From the NCBI RefSeq assembly GCF_000381005.1, contig NZ_KB908386.1, positions 3,450 to 67,449 on the forward strand: a stretch of DNA of 64,000 nucleotides, in the 5' to 3' direction. The stretch's first letter is position 1; every line of letters begins with the position of its first letter. Under the pieces are notes generated by a model. The model was not told the DNA's origin. It did not search any database and worked only from the letters and a program-made list of their open reading frames with translations. The translations under genes were made by a program, and so were the position numbers. Of the stretch, positions 17,284 through 25,876 are shown one piece after another. This DNA comes from Selenomonas bovis DSM 23594. Its GTDB lineage: Bacteria > Bacillota > Negativicutes > Selenomonadales > Selenomonadaceae.

Positions 17284-17536
17284 TAATCCAGCTTCTGTCG
17301 TTGTGGATGATTTGCCCAACATTGATACCTGTAGTTTAGCCGCAGAGGAATCTTATAAGCAACTTCGCAATGTCTACTATCGTCATGCGCACTTGCGCCA
17401 AATCAAGGAGCAGTTGACGAGCCATCAACAAAAAGATATTTTAGATGCACTGGACACCGAAGAAGCCAGCCTGTTGGCTTCGCTACGATTAATCCACGTT
17501 GATTGTCAAAAAGAGGAATCATTGCGACTCTTTTAG
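17261..17536 (+). CDS. Small hypothetical protein, 91 aa
   Basis: Overlaps the 3' end of the methyltransferase fragment in another frame. The ATG at 17261 is used; a GTG at 17213 would add 16 residues. The product is charged and mostly helical (EESYKQLRNVYYRHAHLRQ, DALDTEEASLLASLRL) with no recognised domain. No strong ribosome binding site. It lies tail-to-tail with the PLD-SNF2 gene. Confidence 0.4.
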   Translation: MQTTLATSNPASVVVDDLPNIDTCSLAAEESYKQLRNVYYRHAHLRQIKEQLTSHQQKDILDALDTEEASLLASLRLIHVDCQKEESLRLF

Positions 17537-17597
17537 TGATCTGCTGCAAATCCCATCTAAAAATAGCGGGTACCCAATGACACCTTTTCGCTAATCT

Positions 17598-20192
17598 TTA
17601 TGCATCCATCCCGAAGATTTCTGCAAAAATCATGGCGAGATCTTCGTCATCCGTCGTGGTTTGCTCCATTCTCTCGTCGTTAATGGCATCAAGCATAAGC
17701 CTGTTCTTCTCTTCGAGACGCTGATAAACTGTTTGGTCAAGAGACACCATGTTTCCTTGGAAATCAAACGCCTCCATCATGTAATAGTATTGTGTATATT
17801 GGCCGGCAGGAAGACCCAAACGATGAATACGGTCTTTTGATTGCAGCATATGAACGAGGTTGTAGCTATATTCCAGATATACCGCATCATGGCATACATC
17901 ATGGAGCGACACTGATTCCGCAAGCGTGTGAGGATTGGTAACTAAAACATCCAACCTGCTACCATGAAAGTCATTCAGAACATTTTCACGCGTATCCATC
18001 TCGGTACATCCATCTATGGATTCAGCGCGGATTCCACGATGCAGCAATTCTTCTTTGACCTCTCTGATTGAGCGGCGAAAGATACACCAGCAAATCGCTT
18101 TCTTTCCATCAGCCACAAGCCTCACCAATTTGCGAAGGCAGGCATCCATTTTAGTGGATATTTTAGGGCATTTACTGACAAGTTCGCTAACTTCTGTTGA
18201 ATAATCCTTGAAATCAATATCCCCGATGTCTTCTGCTTCAAAATCAAGGATTTCCATCAAATCTGATGCGTCGATACTGTCCAGAAGCATTCTGGGATTC
18301 GATTCCAGTTGCAGCACACGAATAAACCAAAGAAGCCTGTTGCTTCGGTGATAGGCTTCTTTTAGTATATAGAATAGCCTATTCTCTATATTGCTCGCTT
18401 GCACATTGCATTCTATATCCGGATTTGCTGGAGGAACTTCGAGCTGCTCTTTCGTTGTCCTGCAGTAGAAAGGTTTCAGTTTGCGATTGATATCCTCTTT
18501 TTCTGTTTCTGTCGGATTTTTCAACTCACTTTGGCGATACCCAAAGAATGCTCGATATTCATTTGGAAACATCAGGTGAAGCATATTATAGATGTCCACA
18601 TACCCGTTAGGGATAGGCGTTCCCGTCATTACCGTGACATAATGAGCAACTTGCGCTATATATAACGCGGATTCGGCTCGTTTTCCATTGATTCCTTTGA
18701 TTTTGTGGACTTCATCGAAAACCAGCATGGTGTCTTGCCTGGATACCAAATCTCGTAAATCTTGTTCCCAGTTTGCCAGGCTTTCATAATTGAACAGGAA
18801 AAGATTGTATTCTTCATAATGGTGACGAAGAGAAAGTTGCTTTTGTTCCCTATCCTCCCAAGCGTTATCATGCAAGTTGAACACTCTTAATTGCTGCTTT
18901 TTGCCAAAGCAAGCACGAAATTCGTGTTGCCAGGATCCAAATGCATTTTTCGGGCAAACGACGAGAATGCGTTTCATGCCAACTTGCTCTTGCAAAAAAG
19001 CGAACATACCAAGCACCGATGATGTCTTGCCAGAGCCGGGGACTGAAAAATTCCCGCTCTTTATCATCATTGTCATGAAAAATGCATCCCACATCTGGCG
19101 GCTTTCTAACCGCCTTTCTAAAGAGGAACTGACAATTTCCCTGAACTGTTGGAATTTGGGCAGCATTCTCTTGTCGTGCCGTTTGATGTCTATCCCCAAC
19201 GTAGAGCGTTTTTGAATATGAATCTCCTGGCTTTCGATGAATTCACGGAGCCGATTGGTCATGGCATAACGATAGCCGTAATCTAAACGTGGAATTTTCA
19301 TATTCAATATGCTGTCAATCTTTTTGTAGTCAATATAGGTAAGGCCGTCTTTGAAATAAATCATCCCAGGCTTTGTGCTTTTTATATACTTGCGCAGCCT
19401 AGTCCTGACAAAGCCCCGGTCGAGCAGATACTTTCCGCCATCGCCAAGATTCATATGCAAAATCAATCGTCCATTATCAAAATCAAGAATGCAAGCATTC
19501 TCCAGCAAAAGGATGTCTTCTTTTATCATTATTCCCTTGTCGTGCCTCATTATTTCTTGCAATACCACGTCATCAATCTCTCGTACGACAACGTCACCAT
19601 AACCGCCCTTCCAATATGCATCAAAAATGCGTTGGCTCTTATTGATGCCGCGCGTATAAAATCCATTCTTGTCCAACCAACTGCATACTACGCTAAACGA
19701 TTCATGATTTTGTCGCATTGCCGCAACGGTTTCATTATTAGATCCGGTAAACTTTATGCGGTTCCCTGCAGCATCAGACAGTATGCCGAATTTGTCGTGG
19801 AATATCCCCTCCCTGGTAAAGGCAACTTTTATATCAAGGCATCCCATTGCAATCAGCCGCGCCAGATTCGACAAGCCTTTTTCAAGGAATATGTTGCCAT
19901 CTGTCTGCAGAGATTCCAGCAATTCCTGTCTGACACGGCTCCTCACGGCATAGCCAACCCGAATTTCTTCGAGTTCTTCCTCGGGTATCTCCTTTGAAAC
20001 TACCAATCGATATTTATGTCCCATGCCTGCAAAATATTCCACGCCTGTTGCATAGATTGCCAAGGCTCTCGCAGAAAAATAAGCACTGGCACGGTCATAG
20101 CTTACCGCCTCCATTAACACTGGATTGAAAAACGATTCAACGACATCGTCTTCAGTGGTATAAAACGAGTCAAACTGGAGGTCAGTGAACAT
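17598..20192 (-). CDS. PLD-family nuclease fused to SNF2-like helicase
   Basis: 864 aa. N-terminal phospholipase-D-type domain with one HKD motif: H132-x-K134, D140, then G150-S-N-N (FHDKFGILSD, FTGSNNE), as in BfiI or Nuc-type DNA nucleases. After a ~230-residue linker comes an SF2 (SNF2/DEAD-like) motor: Walker A GSGKT (386-390), motif II DEVH (493-496), motif III TGTP (523-526), motif VI QSKDRIHRLG (784-793). The pairing suggests ATP-driven DNA translocation coupled to cleavage, as in restriction-like systems such as NgoAVII, CglI and DISARM, where these activities are on separate proteins. It overlaps the ParB-like gene by 11 bp and is the last gene of the operon. Confidence 0.88.
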   Translation of the reverse strand: MFTDLQFDSFYTTEDDVVESFFNPVLMEAVSYDRASAYFSARALAIYATGVEYFAGMGHKYRLVVSKEIPEEELEEIRVGYAVRSRVRQELLESLQTDGNIFLEKGLSNLARLIAMGCLDIKVAFTREGIFHDKFGILSDAAGNRIKFTGSNNETVAAMRQNHESFSVVCSWLDKNGFYTRGINKSQRIFDAYWKGGYGDVVVREIDDVVLQEIMRHDKGIMIKEDILLLENACILDFDNGRLILHMNLGDGGKYLLDRGFVRTRLRKYIKSTKPGMIYFKDGLTYIDYKKIDSILNMKIPRLDYGYRYAMTNRLREFIESQEIHIQKRSTLGIDIKRHDKRMLPKFQQFREIVSSSLERRLESRQMWDAFFMTMMIKSGNFSVPGSGKTSSVLGMFAFLQEQVGMKRILVVCPKNAFGSWQHEFRACFGKKQQLRVFNLHDNAWEDREQKQLSLRHHYEEYNLFLFNYESLANWEQDLRDLVSRQDTMLVFDEVHKIKGINGKRAESALYIAQVAHYVTVMTGTPIPNGYVDIYNMLHLMFPNEYRAFFGYRQSELKNPTETEKEDINRKLKPFYCRTTKEQLEVPPANPDIECNVQASNIENRLFYILKEAYHRSNRLLWFIRVLQLESNPRMLLDSIDASDLMEILDFEAEDIGDIDFKDYSTEVSELVSKCPKISTKMDACLRKLVRLVADGKKAICWCIFRRSIREVKEELLHRGIRAESIDGCTEMDTRENVLNDFHGSRLDVLVTNPHTLAESVSLHDVCHDAVYLEYSYNLVHMLQSKDRIHRLGLPAGQYTQYYYMMEAFDFQGNMVSLDQTVYQRLEEKNRLMLDAINDERMEQTTTDDEDLAMIFAEIFGMDA

Positions 20193-21411
20193 CTGCTTTC
20201 CCCTTTAAATCGTTAAGGAGTTCTATCAGCTCATCTGCCTTTCCGCGTATGTCCTGAAGTTGCGTTTCGGACAATTTGGAAAATATATTCGTGTCCAGCT
20301 CTGCAATCGCATCAATCGCTTTGTCCAAGACATGAGCGGCCTGTTCTCGGTTCGCTGTTGCACGAATACGTTCGTCGTATTTGTCCGTTGTCTGCAGCGC
20401 CTCTCTGGCAAGAGCGGATTCGCGTTTCATGCTTTCCAGTTTTTCAAAGCGAACTTTCTCTTGCGCATCTTTGCTGTCACTGATTTGATCTGCGACTGTT
20501 TCCGCGATATCCATCTGCTTTTCGACGAATTCTCTTCGCTGACGTTTATCTTTCAATATTTTTTTGATTTTGCGCATATATCTCGTCATGTCAGCTTTGG
20601 GGGCCAAGGCTAAATTCGAGAATATGATTTGTTTCACGTCTTCCTGCTCATCCTCGTCTTTTTCACTCTTGATGATTGGATATATTTCTCGCAAAGGACC
20701 ATCCAGCTTCTCTTTTCTGGCAATATAGAACTGAAATGGGTGCTGGATGAAATCAAGATACTCCACCATTAATTGCGCTATTTCAAGGTCTTTGTTGACC
20801 TCCTTGAGCGGCTGGTTGATGCTTTTTGCATATTCGTCCGCCGTCAGCAGTTTGTTCCTTACGACATCATTATACAAGCCCGCCAGACGATCGATTGGAT
20901 CGTAATCGACACGTGCCTCTTCGCCATGCTGAACCATCAGCTCAAGCATCTTGATATGCTTGGCATCACGTTCCATGTTCTCGGTCAGGATTACAGTCTC
21001 GAAAAAACCAAATTTTGCAGGATTCTTACGGTTAAGTCTGCGCAAGCAGGTGAACCTGCGGTTCCCATCCACGACGCGTCCATCGCTTAAGGTAATGCCC
21101 GCTTCACGTTGATCAACCAATTTGATGTTGTTTTCTGTCTGTTCAATTTTTTCTGGATTGCTGGCAACGATGAATTTCTCGATTTGATCGTTATACGCTT
21201 CAATATCATCCCGGCTGATATCCTGTCCGTTGTGTTCAGAGCGATATTCTTCCAGCCATGTTGCAATACGGTCGTTCTGGTCATTATAAAAGAGTGCGTC
21301 CAGGCGCACACGATATACTGGATAGGGTTTCGTTTTCCCAGCAATCGTCAGCTTGCGGGTCATTTCCGTTCTCTCAACCAATCCGCTAACTTCGTCTGTC
21401 AATAGGTTCAT
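20182..21411 (-). CDS. ParB/sulfiredoxin-fold-like protein
   Basis: 409 aa. ITLSDGRVVDGNRRFTCLRR (DGNRRF at 115-120) matches the nucleotide-binding ParB_N motif, but it lies about 60 residues later than in chromosome-partition ParB; the ~90 residues before it are an extra N-terminal segment. The rest is charged and helical, with a likely coiled coil at ~285-400 (RMRKIKKILKDKR-type heptads). There is no ParA or parS context. The start has AGGAGG 8 bases upstream; it begins 3 bases after the 1107-aa gene and overlaps the PLD-SNF2 gene. Probably the NTP-dependent DNA-clamp or regulatory partner of those two; inference. Confidence 0.7.
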   Translation of the reverse strand: MNLLTDEVSGLVERTEMTRKLTIAGKTKPYPVYRVRLDALFYNDQNDRIATWLEEYRSEHNGQDISRDDIEAYNDQIEKFIVASNPEKIEQTENNIKLVDQREAGITLSDGRVVDGNRRFTCLRRLNRKNPAKFGFFETVILTENMERDAKHIKMLELMVQHGEEARVDYDPIDRLAGLYNDVVRNKLLTADEYAKSINQPLKEVNKDLEIAQLMVEYLDFIQHPFQFYIARKEKLDGPLREIYPIIKSEKDEDEQEDVKQIIFSNLALAPKADMTRYMRKIKKILKDKRQRREFVEKQMDIAETVADQISDSKDAQEKVRFEKLESMKRESALAREALQTTDKYDERIRATANREQAAHVLDKAIDAIAELDTNIFSKLSETQLQDIRGKADELIELLNDLKGKADVH

Positions 21412-21414
21412 CTG

Positions 21415-24400
21415 TCAAACCTCCTGAAAATACGCATCGTAATCACGATACAGTTTATGCATAATGCTATTATAGTACAAATCGTTCTCTCTTTCCGCAG
21501 CGATTTCTATCACCACATGGTTATCCTTATATTCCATACCATATTCTTCACGGAGCATATCCATAAAATCATCAATATCAATCGATACCTCATGCTCCAT
21601 GACATCCGCAATAAATCCTTCCATCGATATTGTGTCTGCGCCACTGTAAAACAGTCTTGTGTTTCCGTGCCTTAATGATTGGAATGCTCCGCTGAATCTC
21701 AAAATCGACATCAGAAAATAATCATCGAATCCCAAGCAATCAACAGACGTCTTTCCGCCTTTAGCACGAAAATAAGAAATTGTAAAATAGGATTCTTCCA
21801 TAGCGGCTTTGACCTCATAGGCAACTGACACAAGTCTTTCTTTCGTCCATCCTTCCTTCTCCAAACGACTAAGCATAATAAAATGGTTTGGTGCAAATTC
21901 TATGGCCTGTAACTTCTGTTGCATAGGCCAAATCCACCATGTCCTGATGTTCGTGTCCGCTTCAGTAAACTCAATTATTCCGCGTTTGTTGGCAGTATAG
22001 ATGAACGCTTCTCTGAAGCTTGAAAAATCTTTTTTATAAATCGTTTGGTCATTTGCTACATACCCCAGTTTATCCAAATTATAGCGGTTTAAAATATCCG
22101 GGGAATCAGGGCACACAGCATTAAATATCTCTTTTGCCATCAAAAGGCTATAATACGGCTGTGTCAATGCCATGGATAAATTTTTTAGGTCTTCTTCAGA
22201 TGCTTTCTGAACGGCAATAGAATAAGTATCACCTTGTAAATATTTTTTTGCAAAACAAGCATAATTGGCGAAAAAAGTTGACTTCGGAATTCCATATTGC
22301 TCTCCATAGTACGAAGCAAATTCTTCTTTTGTCGCTTCACCAAGTTCCCGCAAGGCTCCAAGCACTTGCCGCTCCCGGTTCGCATTCCCAAAAGCCAGAA
22401 TTGGCATCCTGCATACGGACATACGCATTTCCTTTGCTGCGGCATGGCTTACTATTTTTTTCAGAAGATTGTGCAGCTCATAGGCATCCTTCAGGCCGTA
22501 TTCCTCCGCCACATCGGGATACCTGTCAAGGAAATACTGCGTCCCAATCTCGACATCTCTGCCAGCCAGCTCCTCAAAATGAAAATCTCGCAGCAGCACC
22601 TTGGCATCGACGTCTCGCGTGTCGTAAAAACGAAAGATTTTTCCCTGCTTCCACAACGTGCAGGGGCTTCTGCTCAGTGCCACTTCCCCATAACGCGCCG
22701 TCAGGGTAACCCTCTCGTCCTTGTCACAATCTAGCATGAAAAGGAATACGGCATACTTTTTGTAAAAATCTTCAATCCCAATATCCTCCTCACAATAGTG
22801 CGACAGGAAATAGTTCAGGAAACTTTGCCTGTTTATCGGCAAGTATGTGCCATCCACATTGACGCAATCGGCATATGCGGCTTTTTTCAGGAGAATGGCA
22901 ATTTTTTTGCGGTAGCCTAGCGGTATATTCTCGTCCCGCAAGGAATCGGCAGGACTCTTTTTGCGGCTTCCTCCGTACCTATGCGCCAGATAATAGTATC
23001 CTGTTGCGTCGACGCCAAAGGCATTTCGCATCTCATCAGGAGAAAACGAATACTCGTAAAAGACCTCGCAGAACCTGTCCTCATAGAGCGCATGACCCTT
23101 CCTGCGGATTGTCCGGATTGCCTTCGCCTCTATTTGCCTGACCCTTTCCCTCGTCACCGCCAATTCGCGCCCGACCTCTTCCAGCGTGGCATTGCCTGAC
23201 CTTCTCGCGAGAACTAGCCGCTCCCTCTCCGTGAGATCCTTCGTATGGGCGATGTACTCGCGAAACGTTTCCCGCATCTTGACATAGCCCATGTTGTCCT
23301 TCTCAACGAAGCCTTCCTCTGTCAGGTCGCGCAGGGTGGCACCTAGAGGGAGATACCCTGCAAGCCCCCATGGGAGCTGTGCACCGATTTCCTGCTCAAT
23401 CTCGTCATAGGGGCAGGGCCAGTCCCGGTCTGTCACCGCGCATATCGCCTGCCGGACGGCCTCGGCCATGCACTCTGAGTCGCCGATGGCACGTAGGAAC
23501 GGCTCGTTCGCCGTGATTTTCTCTGCCGTGTCCCCGAAGGGGGCCAGCTGTTCCTTGCCTTGCCGCAGCACCTCCAGCAAGGCAACGCAAAGTTCGTTCC
23601 TCGCGCCGCCATGCTTTTCCTGGAAGGACAGGACATCGGCAATCAACTGGCTATAAAGCCCCGTCCTTCCCGATTGTCCTTCCACATCGATTACAGCGCG
23701 GCTGCCGTATCTTTCAAGCAGCTCTCCCTGTAGCCGTATGATTTCCCGCACAGATTTTTCCCCTAGGTTTCGTACGCTTCGCCAGTCGCTTTCCCTCACA
23801 CCGAGGAAGGACGCCAAGTCCACAATCCGCTTTTTCATCTGTTGGCTGCGCACGATGCCGTTGAAGGAGCGTACGGACAGGTTCGCTTGGAGAAGGCTCA
23901 GTAGCTCGTCTCGGCGAATATCAGGGAATCGCGTCTCGCTGGCGGCATCCATGCCGGATTGATAACTTTTCCCTTCACGCCAAGCGGCAAGCATGGCAGT
24001 GGCGTTCTGGCGCAGACGCTCTTGAAACGCCATGATTTCCTTGACCGTCTTTCGCCCCAGATTGCGTACCCGATACCAGTCTTCCTCTTCCATCGCGAGG
24101 AAAGTCTTCACGTCTGTGACCTGCCGGCTTGCCTTGATGCCGTGCACAGCGCGCACAGAAAGATTCTCTTTCAGAAAAGCGAAGAATTCCTCCCGTCGCG
24201 GGCTGTCATCTGGAAGGGGGCGAGAAACACCTTCTTGCGTCGCTTTCCCTTTTGAAAAGTCCATACTGACTATGCTAGGTTCAGCCAATGCCCTAACCAG
24301 CACAGATGGTTCGCGAGATTTGTCCTCTTCCTCGGCCCGTTTTTCTGCAGATTCATCATCGATGTCTTTTATCAGCGAGGCAACCTCTGCGAGAACTTTC

Positions 24401-24738
24401 TTGTACTCCGTCGGGTTATTCTTATATAATTTCACGGTATCGATAAACAACCGCGTCGGTTTCGTATAAAGCGATTTCCCGCTCCAAGCAGATTCCATAC
24501 TTATCATTTGGGAAGCAATGCCACTTCGAGATCGATATGAATCATCAATCGTTAGGCCAGAGGAGACAGCCATCTGTCTCAATTTTCCCGAACAATCTGC
24601 AATGGCCTCTGAACGCGTCATTTCTCCATTGACGTATTGCAAGTAGGAGTTTAAGAGAGCAACTGCCTCATACTTGGTGAAAGGAACGTTTTTGGATTTT
24701 GCCACGCCTCGTATCACTTCCTCTGTATCATACGGCAT
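21415..24738 (-). CDS. 1107-aa protein with two alpha-CTD-like modules and a sigma-70 region-4 module
   Basis: Residues ~15-125 form an N-terminal helical module (FTKYEAVALLNSYLQYVNGE ... MESAWSGK). Two repeats follow, ~186-240 (NLSVRAVHGI...VRNLGRKTVKEI) and ~282-340 (NLSVRSFNGI...VRNLGEKSVREI), that closely resemble the helix-hairpin-helix C-terminal domain of RNA polymerase alpha. Residues ~500-545 (LTERERLVL, TLEEVGRELAVTRERVRQIE) match sigma-70 region 4. The remaining ~560 residues are unrecognised. No sigma region 2 is present, so this is not a normal sigma factor. Likely a DNA-binding sensor or transcription-apparatus mimic heading a three-gene operon. The ATG lacks a clear ribosome binding site. 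Confidence 0.8.
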   Translation of the reverse strand: MPYDTEEVIRGVAKSKNVPFTKYEAVALLNSYLQYVNGEMTRSEAIADCSGKLRQMAVSSGLTIDDSYRSRSGIASQMISMESAWSGKSLYTKPTRLFIDTVKLYKNNPTEYKKVLAEVASLIKDIDDESAEKRAEEEDKSREPSVLVRALAEPSIVSMDFSKGKATQEGVSRPLPDDSPRREEFFAFLKENLSVRAVHGIKASRQVTDVKTFLAMEEEDWYRVRNLGRKTVKEIMAFQERLRQNATAMLAAWREGKSYQSGMDAASETRFPDIRRDELLSLLQANLSVRSFNGIVRSQQMKKRIVDLASFLGVRESDWRSVRNLGEKSVREIIRLQGELLERYGSRAVIDVEGQSGRTGLYSQLIADVLSFQEKHGGARNELCVALLEVLRQGKEQLAPFGDTAEKITANEPFLRAIGDSECMAEAVRQAICAVTDRDWPCPYDEIEQEIGAQLPWGLAGYLPLGATLRDLTEEGFVEKDNMGYVKMRETFREYIAHTKDLTERERLVLARRSGNATLEEVGRELAVTRERVRQIEAKAIRTIRRKGHALYEDRFCEVFYEYSFSPDEMRNAFGVDATGYYYLAHRYGGSRKKSPADSLRDENIPLGYRKKIAILLKKAAYADCVNVDGTYLPINRQSFLNYFLSHYCEEDIGIEDFYKKYAVFLFMLDCDKDERVTLTARYGEVALSRSPCTLWKQGKIFRFYDTRDVDAKVLLRDFHFEELAGRDVEIGTQYFLDRYPDVAEEYGLKDAYELHNLLKKIVSHAAAKEMRMSVCRMPILAFGNANRERQVLGALRELGEATKEEFASYYGEQYGIPKSTFFANYACFAKKYLQGDTYSIAVQKASEEDLKNLSMALTQPYYSLLMAKEIFNAVCPDSPDILNRYNLDKLGYVANDQTIYKKDFSSFREAFIYTANKRGIIEFTEADTNIRTWWIWPMQQKLQAIEFAPNHFIMLSRLEKEGWTKERLVSVAYEVKAAMEESYFTISYFRAKGGKTSVDCLGFDDYFLMSILRFSGAFQSLRHGNTRLFYSGADTISMEGFIADVMEHEVSIDIDDFMDMLREEYGMEYKDNHVVIEIAAERENDLYYNSIMHKLYRDYDAYFQEV

Positions 24739-25144
24739 TTCAGTAACAATTTGCTTTCAAAAATGGAATCTCCTTACGTTTGACGCGAACCCCAAACAGC
24801 ATGATCGGATACAAGAAAGACCGAACCTGACGGCTCGGCCTGGTCTCCAAATGATACCATCTGGGCAACTCTGTTACGCATATTATATCGAGCCTTGTTG
24901 CGAAATACAAGAAATTTCTGCACTGGGCATATTTTATGTCTTTTATGTTTTCGTATCCTTTTCGACGCTCTGTGCCTTTAATCCTGCTTTTACCGCAAAA
25001 AAGCCGTCATACCTGCCTTTTCCTCTTGCGGAACAAGAATTTGCGGGTTTTGTCAACTTCATCTCGATACAACGAACGAGATGGCTATAATAAACCATGT
25101 TGGAATAAATATTCCATTTAGAATCAAAGGAAGGAGGAACCGGC
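24739..25144. promoter_or_regulatory. Divergent control region of the island operon and the LexA-like gene
   Basis: No gene in these 406 bases. Operon promoter on the minus strand: TTGTAT (24905-24910), 17-bp spacer, TATAAT (24882-24887), giving a leader of ~137 nt with an imperfect hairpin (AGACC...GGTCTTTCTT) at ~24808-24850. LexA-like promoter on the plus strand: TATAAT at 25086-25091. The inverted repeat CATCTCG-N10-CGAGATG (25060-25083) ends 2 bases before that -10 and is a likely operator. Confidence 0.55.
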
Positions 25145-25597
25145 TTGCGCACAAAAAACAAGGCCAACTTTCGCCTGCTGGAGTCCTTTATCGACGGCTA
25201 CCAAGAGAAACATGGGATTTCTCCCACGACGAAGGACATTTCCCGAGGGACAGGGCTTTCCACCGGCACGATTTCCCGCTATCCGCAGTATATGCGGGAA
25301 CAGGGGATGATTGACTACCAAGGGCACAAGGGTTTTGTCACCCGCAAGATGCGGAAGATGCGGGACGCGACGGAGCTGGTGCCGCGCCTCGGGAGCATCG
25401 CCTGCGGCATCCCGAAGTTCGCCGAGGGGAATATCGAGGAGTATGTGCGGCTGCCGATAGCGCTTTTTGGGAGCGGCGATTTTTTCCTGTCCGGCAAACA
25501 GGGAACCATCAGGGGAATTTTCCATTCCCAGCAGATGGTTTTCTGTTTGCCGGATTTTTTGTGCAAAAAATTCTGTCGACCGTTAAGGAACCACTGA
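25145..25597 (+). pseudogene. Truncated LexA-like (S24) repressor
   Basis: TTG start with AAGGAAGGAGG 8 bases upstream. Residues 1-~70 are a LexA-type winged HTH (GISPTTKDISRGTGLSTGTI). Residues ~78-116 are the start of the S24 autopeptidase domain, with the cleavage site as SIACGIP and then LPIALFGSGDFFL. The sequence then departs from the family just before the catalytic Ser (GDSM), at a 65-bp hairpin, so the Ser-Lys dyad is missing. What remains could still bind DNA but cannot self-cleave. It diverges from the island operon and may have been its repressor. Confidence 0.75.
25490..25562. terminator. 65-bp hairpin with T-run inside the LexA-like ORF
   Basis: Three stacked stems: TCCGGCAAACAG/CTGTTTGCCGGA, AACCATC/GATGGTT and GGGAAT/ATTCCC around TTTCC, then TTTTTT. 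It behaves as an intrinsic terminator on the plus strand and marks the point where the LexA homology is lost. Confidence 0.7.
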
Positions 25598-25602
25598 TTA
25601 AT
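25583..25602 (+). repeat. Solo MITE terminal repeat
   Basis: TTAAGGAACCACTGATTAAT, just downstream of the hairpin and 38 bases before the right island repeat. Confidence 0.7.
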
Positions 25603-25640
25603 GCAAGGATTTTTCCGTTCTGCGTCGAAAGCAACGATAA

Positions 25641-25713
25641 GGGCATTGGAAGGGATATGGCGACGTATTTTCGCGATAATTGAGTCTAATTATCGCGTAG
25701 TTGTACATAGTAA
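25641..25713 (+). repeat. 73-bp direct repeat, right copy (island boundary)
   Basis: Partner of 16390-16462 in the same orientation, with the same CGCGATAATT-N6-AATTATCGCG hairpin. It is followed at once by a ~95-bp family repeat. Confidence 0.85.
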
Positions 25714-25876
25714 ACTCAACGAACAAACGTCCACTTTGTGGACATTGTGCGCCCGTCCTTGCAGTAAATCCAGCCAATCGCGCTGCGCCTGCGGCTTGCG
25801 CTCTTGGGGATTTACATAGTAAACTCAACGCACAAACGTCCACTTTGTGGACATTGTGCGCCCGTCCTTGCAGTAA
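25705..25876 (+). repeat. 109-bp tandem of the ~95-bp dispersed repeat (1.6 copies)
   Basis: The unit ACATAGTAAACTCAACG + ACAAACGTCCACTTTGTGGA... starts at 25705 and again at 25814, a 109-bp period. The second copy stops at CAGTAAAT (25876), where unique sequence begins. Other copies: 1-97, 27929-28022 (reverse), 47627-47718. Confidence 0.8.

Noticed and set aside
20182-21411. Chromosome or plasmid partition ParB
   Set aside because: Motif position, lack of parA and operon partners do not fit partition.
17598-24738. DISARM or another named system
   Set aside because: PLD, SNF2 and m5C methyltransferase traces recall DISARM, but DUF1998/drmB and drmA-type proteins are absent and the alpha-CTD/sigma-4 and ParB-like proteins are not DISARM parts.
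21415-24738. Housekeeping or alternative sigma factor
   Set aside because: Only region 4 is present; no region 2 or 3, and the protein is far too long.
24674-25090. 138-codon plus-strand ORF in the divergent control region
   Set aside because: Overlaps the 5' end of the 1107-aa gene and both promoters; no ribosome binding site or domain.
25705-25876. Possible CRISPR array
   Set aside because: Only 1.6 units with a 109-bp period and no short repeat/variable spacer pattern; it is a tandem dispersed repeat.
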